From: Actinomyces sp.
Lineage (GTDB): Bacteria; Actinomycetota; Actinomycetes; Actinomycetales; Actinomycetaceae
Assembly: GCF_030524025.1 (NCBI RefSeq)
Contig: NZ_JAUNHI010000014.1
Span: 1-64,000 of the forward strand
Length of the DNA stretch: 64,000 nucleotides
Direction: 5' to 3'
The notes beneath the pieces were generated by a model, which was given only the letters and a program-made list of their open reading frames with translations, searched no databases and was not told where the DNA came from. Shown here piece by piece: positions 25,938-35,400 of the stretch. A program made the translations under genes and the position numbers. The number at the start of each line of letters is the position of its first letter. Position 1 is the stretch's first letter.

Positions 25938-27085
25938 GCGCCGGCGCCGCGACCATCCTGGTCGCCCACCCCTCCCCCGACCTGTACGGCTCGGACCGCC
26001 AGCTCCTCGAGACGGTCGTGGCCCTCGTGGGCGCCGGCCACCGCGTCAAGGTCGCCCTGCCCCATGACGGCCCCCTGGCGGGGGCGCTGCGCGAGGCCGG
26101 GGCGGCGGTGGCTCTCATCCCCTTCACCGTCCTGCGCAAGGCCCTGCTCACCCCGCGCGGGCTGGCCCGCCTCGTCGGCGAGGCGGCCTCCGAGACGGCC
26201 AGGCTGCGCGGGGTCGTGACGGCCTCCGGCGCCGACCTCCTGCTGGTCAACACGGTGACGATGCCCTGGTGGCCCGCCGCCGGACGCGCGGCGGGGGTTC
26301 CGGTGCTCGTCCACGTCCACGAGGCCGAGTCCACCCAGAACCGGCTCGTGCGCACGGGCCTCAACACCCCGCTGCTGGCGGCCACGCGGGTGGTAGCCAA
26401 CTCGGAGGCCGCCAGACGTGCCCTGCTCGACGTCCAGCCCCTCCTGGCCCGGCGCACGCAGGTGGTGCATAACGGGGTCCCGGGCCCCGGCGCCGAGCCC
26501 CGCGCCCTGCGGGAGCGCCAGCCCGGGGCGAGCTTCCGCGTGGCGCTCGTGGCGCGCCTGTCGCCCCGCAAAGGCATCGACGTGGCCCTTGAGGCCATCG
26601 CGCTCCTGCGGGCCGAAGGGGTCAACGCCCGCCTGCGGGTGTGCGGCACGGTCTTCCCCGGCTACGAGTGGTACGAGGAGGAGCTGCGCCAACGCGCCGC
26701 CCAGCCCGACCTTGCCGGGCGGGTCGAGCTCCTCGGCTACGTCCACCCCACGTGGCCGGTCCTCGAGTGGGCCGACGCGGTGGTCGTGCCCTCGCGGGTC
26801 GAGCCCTTCGGCAACACCGCGGTCGAGGCCATGCACGCGGCCCGGCCGCTGGTCGCCTCCCAGGTCCAGGGGCTAGTCGAGGTTGTCTCCGACGGCGTGA
26901 CGGGGATGCTCGTCGAGCCCGGGTCGCCGCGTGCCCTGGCCGACGCGCTGCTCAGCCTGGCCGCCGACCCCCACCGCGCCGCGGGCCTGGCGCGCACCGC
27001 GCAGGCCGAGGCGGCCGAGCGGTTCAGCGTCGAGCGCTACCGCGCCGCGATGGTCGAGGTCGTCGCCCAGACGCTGCGGGGCTGA
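25934..27085 (+). CDS. Family 4 glycosyltransferase
   Basis: A 383-residue GT-B enzyme. The N-terminal acceptor half starts ATILVAHPSPDLYGSDRQLL. The C-terminal half has VVHNGVPG, ALVARLSPRKGIDVAL and the retaining-GT4 EX7E region VVPSRVEPFGNTAVEAMHA (about residues 285-305). GRTs of this kind use nucleoside-diphosphate sugars. The start overlaps the stop of the DUF1972 enzyme, suggesting successive steps in one pathway. It ends a rightward two-gene unit and converges with the NodZ-like gene 30 bp further on. The sugar specificity is unknown. Confidence 0.88.
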   Translation: MSAGAATILVAHPSPDLYGSDRQLLETVVALVGAGHRVKVALPHDGPLAGALREAGAAVALIPFTVLRKALLTPRGLARLVGEAASETARLRGVVTASGADLLLVNTVTMPWWPAAGRAAGVPVLVHVHEAESTQNRLVRTGLNTPLLAATRVVANSEAARRALLDVQPLLARRTQVVHNGVPGPGAEPRALRERQPGASFRVALVARLSPRKGIDVALEAIALLRAEGVNARLRVCGTVFPGYEWYEEELRQRAAQPDLAGRVELLGYVHPTWPVLEWADAVVVPSRVEPFGNTAVEAMHAARPLVASQVQGLVEVVSDGVTGMLVEPGSPRALADALLSLAADPHRAAGLARTAQAEAAERFSVERYRAAMVEVVAQTLRG

Positions 27086-27115
27086 CCAGGCGGGGCTGAC
27101 CGCAGGGCCGGCGGG

Positions 27116-27982
27116 TCAGGCCCGCTGCGCGGGGCGCAGCGGATCGGGCGCGAGCGGCAGGGACAGGTCGACAGGCCCTTCGAGTGCCTGGTTGGGCCGC
27201 TCGAAGGGCACGATCCCGTCACACAGGAACACGGCCATCTCGACGAAGGAGGAGTACGAGGCCCCCACGAGGTGCTGGGCCGAGGCGAGCAGGTACAGGT
27301 CGGCCAGGCCCGAGCGCACCCCGGCGACCGTGTTGTAGCCGCCCTTGTCCTCCAGGGCCAGGCAGTCTTCGAACTCCTCCATGAGACGTGCCTGGGACTC
27401 GGCGGTGTCGCAGGACAGGAAGAAGGCGACCCCGGGGTGCTCGGCGCGGATGGCGCGCATGCGCTGGGCGAACCACTCCACCGGGGAGGAGGCCACGGTC
27501 TTGGCGTGGGACACGGCGTGGGTGCGCACCTGCACGCCGACGTAGGGCCGGCCGCGCAGTCCGGCGTCGAAGACCGCGCGCACGCGGCCGGCCACCTCCT
27601 CGACCGGCTCGAGCTCGCGCAGGATCCCGCGCCAGTCCCGCACGCCCTCGGGCACGGCCACCTCAAGGCCTCCGGAGCGGATCTGCCAGAGGTGACGGGC
27701 GCGGTCGGTCTGGCCCAGGGCGGTCATGTCGACCCCCCGGTAGGGATGGAGGGGGGCCAGCGCGCGCGAGACCAGGCGCGGGACGGGGCGCCCGGCGGTG
27801 TAGCGCCACAGCTGGTCCATGCGGGGACCGAAGTCGGTGTCGGCGCTCCACACGTAGTACAGGTCGCGGTCCTCGGCCTGGGCCAGTGCCTGGGCGCTGA
27901 GCAGCGCGCGCACCCGGTTGCCCAGGCCGTCCTTGCGGCCGGTGTAGATGAGCAGGGCCTTGCGGCCGGTCAGCAGTGCCAT
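27116..27982 (-). CDS. NodZ/fucosyltransferase-like glycosyltransferase
   Basis: A 288-residue protein with features of the GT-B superfamily that includes NodZ and protein O-fucosyltransferases. These are an N-terminal TGRKDGLGNRVRALLSAQAL loop, GVQVRTHAVSHAK, FFLSCDTAESQ and the C-terminal donor-site segment LVGASYSSFVEMAV (about 235-250). Fucose from GDP-fucose is the usual donor in that group, but the assignment here rests on short motifs. ATG 27982 follows AGGAGGG by 8 nt. It lies 15 bp after the CDP-alcohol phosphotransferase gene on the same strand and is likely cotranscribed with it and the flippase. Confidence 0.65.
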   Translation of the reverse strand: MALLTGRKALLIYTGRKDGLGNRVRALLSAQALAQAEDRDLYYVWSADTDFGPRMDQLWRYTAGRPVPRLVSRALAPLHPYRGVDMTALGQTDRARHLWQIRSGGLEVAVPEGVRDWRGILRELEPVEEVAGRVRAVFDAGLRGRPYVGVQVRTHAVSHAKTVASSPVEWFAQRMRAIRAEHPGVAFFLSCDTAESQARLMEEFEDCLALEDKGGYNTVAGVRSGLADLYLLASAQHLVGASYSSFVEMAVFLCDGIVPFERPNQALEGPVDLSLPLAPDPLRPAQRA

Positions 27983-27997
27983 TCCTCGACCCTCCTG

Positions 27998-28771
27998 TCA
28001 GGAGCCGCGACGCAGCTCGAGGTACCACTTGGGCAGGGCCAGGGCCACGTAGGCGGCGTAGCCCACGAGCATGAGGCCGTAGACCCACAGGAACACCGTC
28101 GGGGCGAAGCGCAGCGCCAGCACGAGGCACATGAGCCCGTAGTCGGTGGGCACCGACAGGGCGGACTTGAGGAAGCCCGCCCGGCCCTCGTCCCGGGCCA
28201 GGGGCGTGCCGCCCTGGTGACGCAACTGGTAGGTGAGGATGTAGCCGAAGAAGTGGATGTTCTGCACCGCGGAGAAGGCCAGCGGGACGAGCAGCGCGCC
28301 CGGGCCGGCCAGATGGTCGAGGCTGAAGCGGAACAGGCCGACCGCGACGGCCAGGTGGATGGTGGAGAGCTTGATGACGTCGGCGACGTGGTCGAGCCAC
28401 TCCCCCGCCCGGGAGCCGCCATGGCGCAGCCGGGCGAGCTGGCCGTCGGCGGAGTCGAGGGCGTAGCCGAGCATGAGCAGGGCCGACACGAGGACAGCGG
28501 CGCCCACCGAGGGCTCCCACACGGCGATGAGGATGATGCCCAGGTAGGTGCAGCAGGCCGACAGGACGGTGACCTGGTCGGGGCTCAGCCCGGCCCAGTG
28601 GGCCAGTGCCGCCAGCACCCGGCCCGCCGGCCGGTTGATGAGGCGGGAGTACAGGGGGGCTCCCGCCTTCGACTTCTGTGCCGCGGCCAGGGCGCGCACG
28701 GAGTCGCGCACTCCTGGCCGGCGGCGCCTGCCCGGCGCGGGGTGTGTGTGAGATGGCGGCTGGGGGGTCAC
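27998..28771 (-). CDS. CDP-alcohol phosphotransferase family membrane protein
   Basis: A 257-residue polytopic membrane protein with the family signature DSADGQLARLRHGG...GEWLDHVAD (about 100-125; the DxxDGxxAR and GxxxDxxxD parts are intact). These enzymes move a phospho-alcohol from a CDP-alcohol to a hydroxyl acceptor. Its place in a glycan cluster, with a TagD-like cytidylyltransferase at 31999, suggests a cell-surface phosphodiester product rather than ordinary phospholipid synthesis. That link is inference. The start is GTG 28771 behind AGGTG; the N-terminal 35 residues are basic and probably disordered. Confidence 0.82.
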   Translation of the reverse strand: MTPQPPSHTHPAPGRRRRPGVRDSVRALAAAQKSKAGAPLYSRLINRPAGRVLAALAHWAGLSPDQVTVLSACCTYLGIILIAVWEPSVGAAVLVSALLMLGYALDSADGQLARLRHGGSRAGEWLDHVADVIKLSTIHLAVAVGLFRFSLDHLAGPGALLVPLAFSAVQNIHFFGYILTYQLRHQGGTPLARDEGRAGFLKSALSVPTDYGLMCLVLALRFAPTVFLWVYGLMLVGYAAYVALALPKWYLELRRGS

Positions 28772-28888
28772 GTCGTCACCTACAGGGGCGGTTCGGACAC
28801 CACAGGGCGGCTAGGCCGGGTCCCGCCCGGCGGGTCGGCCGGGGCCTGCGGGTCGGGCGGGCCCGGCCCCTGGCGGCGGGCGCGCACG

Positions 28889-30223
28889 CTACTGCCCACC
28901 TCCCGCCGCCTCGCTCCGGCGGCGGCGCACGTCACGCGCCACCCACCAGGAGTAGGGCAGGATCTGGCACAGGGCCACGGCGAGGACCGAGCCCAGGATC
29001 GGGCCGGCGGCGCCGAGGTGCTCGATGAGCACCCAGGACAGGGCGAGGTTGACCGGCACGAGGACGAGGACCGGCAGCATCTGGAAGCGCAGGCCCCTGG
29101 GGTCGGTCATGTACATGCCCAGGGGCTGCTTGAAGGCCTCGACGCCGACGTTGAGCACGCTGGCGACGATGAGCGCCAGGGGGATGACGACGGCGCCGTC
29201 GGACAGCAGCCGCGCCGCCCAGGGCGTCAGGACCGCCAGGACGACGCCCAGTGCCAGTCCTCCGGCCCCGAAGACGACCGCCGGCCGGAAGGGCGACTCC
29301 ACCCGCCCGTCGGCCCGGGCCCGGGCGAAGTGCGGCCACATCGCCACCCCGGTGACCACGATCGTCTGGGTGAGGAGGTTGAACAGCTGGGCGGCGAGGT
29401 TGTACTGGGCCAGGGCATCGGAGCGGCCCAGGTGGGACAGGAGGAGGCGGTCGGTCTGGAAGGCGATCGGGATCGCCAGGGACTGGACGAGCTGGGGCAC
29501 CGCGGTGTCGACGATCCGCACCCCCCGCACCGAACGCAGCCGCGGCACGTCCCGCACCGCCTCGCGCAACAGCGGACGCGTCGCGCGCCAGGCCACGACC
29601 AGGCAGATGACCGAGACCAGGGTGTTGGCCAGGTAGGACAGGACGGACACGGCGTTGCCCGCGTCGAGCCGGGCCACGATGGCCACGAGCAGGAGGCAGG
29701 ACAGGGCCGGAGACACGACCCCCTGGCTGATGACCTGGGTGGCCGAGCGCCCCATGCCCACCACGACCCGCTGGCCCACGCTCAGGGGCAGGGCGGCGGC
29801 GTAGATGACGAGGCAGGCCGTGGCGGTCCTCCCCCCGCCCTCCATGAGCCGGGCGCCCAGGAGCGCGGGCCACAGGCCCAGCAGGGCCAGGACGATGCCG
29901 GCGGTGGCGATGACCAGTGCGGACACGAGAAGTACCCGCAGTGCCGTGGTCAATGTACGACGCACCACCGCGTCATGCGGAAGATCATGAGAAGCGGCCA
30001 CCGAGTTAAGAATGACCGCCCCGATCCCCATGTCCGTGAAGGGCATGAGTGTGGGGAATGTCGCAAGAAGACCGTACTGCGCGTAGGCGTCCGCCCCGAA
30101 GTGGCCGATGATGAGGCGGGTGTTGACCAGGCCGAAGGCGCCGGAGACCACCATGACGACGACTTTGGCCCCGGCTGCGCGTCGCACGGACGCCCAGGAG
30201 GCGGGAGACGCTGCACGGGTCAC
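28889..30223 (-). CDS. Wzx-type oligosaccharide flippase
   Basis: A 444-residue polytopic membrane protein with 12-14 hydrophobic helices, matching the polysaccharide transporter/MVF branch. Its N-terminus has GAFGLVNTRLIIGHFGADAY, and it carries paired helical repeats. Such proteins flip lipid-linked oligosaccharides to the outer leaflet, upstream of the Wzy-like polymerase. The start is GTG 30223 behind GAGGAGGA. It is the first gene of a leftward unit, divergent from the WbaP-type initiating transferase, with three 11-bp tandem repeats between them. Confidence 0.85.
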   Translation of the reverse strand: MTRAASPASWASVRRAAGAKVVVMVVSGAFGLVNTRLIIGHFGADAYAQYGLLATFPTLMPFTDMGIGAVILNSVAASHDLPHDAVVRRTLTTALRVLLVSALVIATAGIVLALLGLWPALLGARLMEGGGRTATACLVIYAAALPLSVGQRVVVGMGRSATQVISQGVVSPALSCLLLVAIVARLDAGNAVSVLSYLANTLVSVICLVVAWRATRPLLREAVRDVPRLRSVRGVRIVDTAVPQLVQSLAIPIAFQTDRLLLSHLGRSDALAQYNLAAQLFNLLTQTIVVTGVAMWPHFARARADGRVESPFRPAVVFGAGGLALGVVLAVLTPWAARLLSDGAVVIPLALIVASVLNVGVEAFKQPLGMYMTDPRGLRFQMLPVLVLVPVNLALSWVLIEHLGAAGPILGSVLAVALCQILPYSWWVARDVRRRRSEAAGGGQ

Positions 30224-30532
30224 GGGTGCTCCTCCTCGCTAGTTCCCCGGCCTGCCAGGAGACGGCGCTGGTCCGGTTGAAAAAAGGTGTCGACGGGCAC
30301 ACGACCGACGTCGAAGATCACGGTACCATCACGGTATCGTCACAATATCGAACCGCGATCCGCATGAACCCTGGATCCTGTGCGGCACTCATGTTGCCAC
30401 AGGTAAGATCACGATTTGAAACGGCCTTTCCAACCGATTCCTGGCACTACCCTTTCTTAGCACCGGCTGTGCGGGTCCCCCCGCCCCGCCCAACCGGCAC
30501 CCGTCCACCCGAATCACAGCACCGGAGGCGTC
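30224..30532. promoter_or_regulatory. Divergent regulatory region between flippase and WbaP-type genes
   Basis: This 309-bp AT-richer gap must hold the promoters of two divergent polysaccharide operons. It contains the tandem repeats described separately and a TTGAAA at 30416-30421, but no pair of hexamers with normal spacing stands out. No gene is seen. Confidence 0.5.
30317..30349. repeat. Three tandem 11-bp units, possible operator
   Basis: The units read ATCACGGTACC, ATCACGGTATC and GTCACAATATC with no gap. The 11-bp spacing puts each on the same face of the helix. Lying between divergent glycan operons, they look like a cooperative binding site for a regulator, which is not identified. 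Confidence 0.55.
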
Positions 30533-31999
30533 GTGCCTAGTCTGTCCACCACAGCGCACGCCCATCAGCCCACCCGTCGGCGCACGCGGCGAGCTGATGC
30601 GCGGGGCTTCCTGCCACCCCTCACGTCACCCGGCTTCGTGCCGTGGCCGGTCATGCGCCGGGACCTGCTCACATGGCTGGTCCTCAGCGACATCGCCGCC
30701 GTCCTCGTGCCCAGTGGGGCGCTCATGGGCTCGGGCGCGGCCGCTGCCGGCCGCGCGGCGGTCGCGGGGGCCGCCATGATCACCCTGGCCTGGGCGTTGG
30801 GGGCGCTCCGGGTCGACGTCGTCGACCAGGCCCGTTCGGGCTGGGCCCACGTCGTGGCCGCGATGGTGGCCACCGCCCCCGCCGCGCTGCTGCTGGCGCA
30901 CTACACGACCCCGGGGGCCTCGATCCTCTCGGTGCTCCTGCCGCTGGCCGCCCAGGCGGCGCTCAGCCTGGCGGGTCGGGGGGCCGAGTCCTCCTGGCTG
31001 CGCCGTCGGCGCGTCGAGGGCCATGGGCTGCGCCGGACCCTCATCGTCATGGGCAACGGCGCCGAGCCGGTGCTGCGTCAGCTGCGCCGCCACCCCGGCG
31101 ACGGCTTCCTCATCGTGGGCTACCTGTCCTCCGGAGAGAGCCGTGCCCCCGGCGCCACCCCCGTGGGCGACGTCGCCTCGCTGGCCCGCACGGTGCGCTC
31201 CGAGCACATCGACGTCGTCATGACCCTGGGCGGGGTGACGCCGAACTCGCTCGTGTCGATCATGCACGCGCTGGACTCCACCGGGGCCCGCCTGGTCATC
31301 GCCCCCGGGCTCCAGGACGTCGTCCCCGGGCGCATGCACGGCCTGCCGGTCACCCACGGCTGGTCGGGCCTCATCGACATCCGCCTGCGGCGCACCGCCT
31401 TGCGGACCAAGAACCTCGTCGACCGCCTCGGCGGGGCCCTCATCATCGTCCTGGCCTCGCCGGTGCTGGCCGTGGCGGCCCTGGCCATCCGTCTGGACTC
31501 CCCCGGACCGGTGTTCTACACCCAGACCCGGGTGGGTCTGCGCGGCCGGACCTTCACGATGTGGAAGCTGCGCTCGATGTACATCGACGCCGACGAGCGC
31601 CGCGCCGCCCTGGTCGAGTCCGGCGGCGACGCCGGCAACGAGATCCTGTTCAAGGACCGGCAGGACCCCCGGATCACCCGGGTGGGCCGCTTCATCCGGC
31701 GCACCTCCCTGGACGAGCTGCCCCAGCTGTTCAACGTCGTGCGCGGCGAGATGAGCCTGGTCGGCCCCCGGCCGGCCCTGCCCCACGAGGTCGCCGAGTA
31801 CGACGAGGAGGCCCGTCGGCGCCTGCTCGTCAAGCCCGGGATGACCGGCCTGTGGCAGGTCTCGGGCCGCTCGGACCTGTCCTGGGAGTCGACCGTGGCC
31901 CTGGACCGGCACTACGTCGAGAACCGCGGCGCGGCCCTGGACACCTACGTCCTGGCCGCCACCCTGCGCGCCGTCGCCGGCGGGAAGGGGGCCTACTGA
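30533..31999 (+). CDS. WbaP-type undecaprenyl-phosphate sugar-1-phosphate transferase
   Basis: A 488-residue initiating enzyme that loads the first sugar-1-phosphate onto undecaprenyl phosphate. Several N-terminal transmembrane helices and a nucleotide-binding-like central domain (about 150-270) precede the catalytic bacterial sugar-transferase domain (about 285-488). That domain has KNLVDRLGGALIIVLASPVL, TMWKLRSMYIDAD, TSLDELPQLFNVVRGEMSLVGPRPALP and PGMTGLWQVSGRS. The start is GTG 30533, 5 nt after GGAGG. The stop overlaps the ATG of the TagD-like gene (TGATG). Whether glucose, galactose or another sugar is transferred cannot be told. Confidence 0.92.
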   Translation: MPSLSTTAHAHQPTRRRTRRADARGFLPPLTSPGFVPWPVMRRDLLTWLVLSDIAAVLVPSGALMGSGAAAAGRAAVAGAAMITLAWALGALRVDVVDQARSGWAHVVAAMVATAPAALLLAHYTTPGASILSVLLPLAAQAALSLAGRGAESSWLRRRRVEGHGLRRTLIVMGNGAEPVLRQLRRHPGDGFLIVGYLSSGESRAPGATPVGDVASLARTVRSEHIDVVMTLGGVTPNSLVSIMHALDSTGARLVIAPGLQDVVPGRMHGLPVTHGWSGLIDIRLRRTALRTKNLVDRLGGALIIVLASPVLAVAALAIRLDSPGPVFYTQTRVGLRGRTFTMWKLRSMYIDADERRAALVESGGDAGNEILFKDRQDPRITRVGRFIRRTSLDELPQLFNVVRGEMSLVGPRPALPHEVAEYDEEARRRLLVKPGMTGLWQVSGRSDLSWESTVALDRHYVENRGAALDTYVLAATLRAVAGGKGAY

Positions 32000-32442
32000 T
32001 GCTGACCGGCTACGTCCCCGGCGGCTTCGACATGCTGCACATCGGGCACCTCAACATCCTCAACAGCGCCGCGCGCCACTGCGACCGCCTCGTCGTGGGC
32101 GTGGCCACCGACGAGTCCCTCGTGCGCATGAAGGGGCGCCCCCCGATCGTGCCCCACATCGAGCGCATGGCGATGGTGGCTGCGCTGCGGGTGGTCGACG
32201 AGGTCGTGCCCGACCTCGACCAGGACAAGCGCGTGGCCTGGCAGCGCACCCCCTTCGACCTGCTGTTCAAGGGCACCGACTGGCGCGACACCGACAAGGG
32301 CCGGCTCCTGGAGGAGCAGATGGCCGAGGTCGGCGCGCGGGTGGTCTACCTGCCCTACACCCCGACCACCTCCTCGACGATGCTCCGCCGCGTCCTGTCC
32401 CAGGAGGTCGCCTCGCGCACACGCGTACCTGAACGCGGGTGA
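31999..32442 (+). CDS. TagD-like cytidylyltransferase family protein
   Basis: A 147-residue nucleotidyltransferase with GGFDMLHIGHLNIL (the HxGH motif at about 14-17) and TSSTMLRR, the ISTT/S-type motif near the C-terminus. These place it with glycerol-3-phosphate cytidylyltransferase and related enzymes. A CDP-alcohol product such as CDP-glycerol would feed the CDP-alcohol phosphotransferase at 27998, but an ADP-type product is not excluded. Start and stop overlap both neighbours (TGATG with the WbaP-type gene, GTGA with the large Ig/FN3 gene), so glycan initiation, this enzyme and the exported repeat protein appear to be translationally coupled. Confidence 0.82.
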   Translation: MLTGYVPGGFDMLHIGHLNILNSAARHCDRLVVGVATDESLVRMKGRPPIVPHIERMAMVAALRVVDEVVPDLDQDKRVAWQRTPFDLLFKGTDWRDTDKGRLLEEQMAEVGARVVYLPYTPTTSSTMLRRVLSQEVASRTRVPERG

Positions 32443-35400
32443 GCATGGTGGTCGGGTCACGGGTCGTCATGCGCTGGTCCTCCCTGAGAAGCCGGCGCCG
32501 CTTGTCATCGGTCGTGGCCGCCCTGACCGTGGCCTGCCTGGCCGTGGCCGCCTGGGCCCACGACGGCTCCCCGCAGGCCGACGTCGACCTCAACGACGGG
32601 GGCGTGTGGGTCACGAGCACCGACCAGCACCTCGTCGCCCGGCTCAACTACCCCTCCCGGCAGGTCGACGGGGCCATCCGCACGACCACCTCGACCTTCG
32701 ACGTCACCCAGTCCGCCAACGACGTGCTCGTGCCCGACACTGCGCTGGGCTCGGTCTCCGCCGTCAACCCCACGACCGTGTCCCTGTCGACCGCCACCCA
32801 GCTGACCACCGGGAGCACGATCGCCCAGGGGGGCGACCGCGTCATCGCCGTCGACGGCGCCGCGGGCACGGTGCGCGCCACGACCGTCAGCGCGGTGGGC
32901 TCCCTGGCCTCGGCGCCCCCGGTCGTCGAGTCCATGCCCGAGGTCGTCGCGGTCGTGGGCACCGACGGCTCGGTCCACGCCGTGTCCGCCAAGGCCGGAC
33001 GGGCGGTCACCGTCCCGGCCACCGCCTCGGCGTGGGAGGAGGCCGAGCAGACCAGCCTGCCGCTGGCCGCGGGCACCGACGTGGCGGTCACAGCCGTGGG
33101 CGAGCACACGGTGGTCCTGGACCGTGGCGCCGGCGTGCTCCACCTGCCCGACGGCGCCACGCGGGACCTGGGCGAGGCGGGCCTGGTCCTCCAGCAGCCC
33201 GGGCCGGATGCCGACTCGGTGCTCGTGGCCTCGCGCACCGAGCTCATCTCGGTGCCCTTGGACGGCTCGGCGCCGACGACCGTGCCCGCCGCGGAGGAGG
33301 GCGCGCCGCCCGAGGGCGTGGCCGCCCAGCCCGTGCGCCTGGGCGACTGCCTCTACTCGGCCTGGTCCGGCTCGGGACAGTTCGTGCGCCAGTGCGACGG
33401 CCGGACCGAGACGGTCCACGACGAGGCTTTGGCCTCCTCGACCACGCCGGTCTTCCGGGTCAACCGGGAGGCCATTGTGCTTAACGACGTCACCCAGGGC
33501 ACGGTCTGGCTGCCCGACGAGCTCCTCGTGCTCGTCGAGGACTGGACCGACGTGACCTCCCAGACCGACGAGACCTCCGAGCAGGAGGACGACTCGGCCC
33601 AGACCAGTGAGTCCCAGACCCTGCCCGAGCGCACCGAGGAGAACCACGCCCCCGAGGCCAATGACGACACCTTCGGCGTGCGCCCCGGCCGCTCGACGAT
33701 CCTGCCGGTGCTGGCCAACGACTCCGACCCTGACGGCGACGTCCTGACCGCCACCCCGGGGGACCCCGGAAGCGCCGCCACGGTGAGCACCGCCCAGTCC
33801 GGCCTGGCCCTGCGCCTCGACGTCCCCGAGGAGGCCACGGGCACCATCACCGTGCCCTACACCGCCGACGACGGGCGCGGTCTGTCCGACTCGGCGGTGG
33901 CCACGATCGAGGTGCGCGACTGGACCATCAACGAGGCCCCCGTCCAGACCTCGACCCCCACGCTGACCGTCTCGGGCAACGCCTCGGCCTCCCTGAGCGT
34001 CCTGGGCTCCTGGCAGGACCCCGACGGGGACACCTTCCACCTCGTGTCGGCCGCCGGCGAGGGCTTCGACGTGCGCACGACCAACGAGGGCACAGTCTCC
34101 GTGCGCGACCTGACCGGCGCCCCCGGCGCGCGCGAGGTCAGCGTCGTGGTCTCCGACGGGCGCGCCACCGCCACCGGCACCGTGACGGTGGACGTCCAGC
34201 CCTCCGACACCGCCATGCCGGTGGCCAACGCCGACCATGTGCGCGTCGTGGCCGGGACCTCGACCGTCGTCGCACCCCTGGACAATGACATCTCCCCCAC
34301 CGGGGAGGCACTCAGCCTCGCCGCCGTCCAGGAGGCACCCGCGGGCACCCAGGTCGAGACCAACCTGCAGGCCGGCACCTTCACCTTCACCGCCGAGACC
34401 GCCCAGACCCTCTACCTCACCTACGACGCGGCCGCGGGCCCACGGGTGGCTCAGGGCATCGTGCGCATCGACGTCGTCGAGGCCTCCGACCCCACCGTCC
34501 CCCCGGTCACCGAGGACGACACCGCGCTGCTGCGCGAGGGGGGCGCGGTGACCGTGGCCCCCTTGTCCAACGACTTCGACCCTGCCGGGGGGATCCTCGT
34601 CCTCCAGTCCGCCTCCGTCCCGCCCGAGTCGGGCCTGAGCGTCACGGTGGTCGACCACTCCTTGCTCCAGATCTCGGCGGCAGCGGCCATCGGGCAGAGC
34701 GTCGACGTCGAGTACACGGTGTCCAACGGCACCTCGACCGCCACCGGGCAGGTGACGGTGGCCCCCGTGACCTCCGAGCAGGTCCAGGTCCCGGTGGCCA
34801 GCCAGGACACGGCCGTCGTGCGCGCCGGGGACGTCGTGTCCATCCCGGTGCTCGACAACGACACCTCGCCCTCGGGCCTGGCCCTGTCGGTCACCGACGA
34901 GCTGGGCCTGGCCGGAGAAAACCTGGGCACCGCCTGGGTCAGCGAGAACCTCGTGCGCTTCAAGGCCGGCGAGACCCCGGGACGCACCTCCCTGTCCTAC
35001 ACGGTGACCGACACCGCAGGGCAGACCACCTCGACACGGGTCGACATCGAGGTGCGCGTGCGCGACGACGCCGCCAACGTCGCCCCGAGCCCCCAAGGCC
35101 TGGAGGCCGGCACCGTCGCCGGCTCCTCGACGAGGATCACCGTTCCCCTGGACGGCATCGACCCCGACGGCGACTCGGTCAGCCTCGTCGGCCTCGACCA
35201 GGCCCCCGCCATGGGCTCGGTGCGCACCGGGACGACCTGGCTGGAGTACACCCCCTCGGCGGGGGCCGTGGGCACCGACACCTTCACCTACCTCGTCGAG
35301 GACCGCTTCGGGGCGCAGTCGACGGCCACCGTGCGGGTCGGGGTCGCCCCGGCCGCGGCGACCAACAACGCGCCGGAGGCCGTCGACGACGTCATCACCG

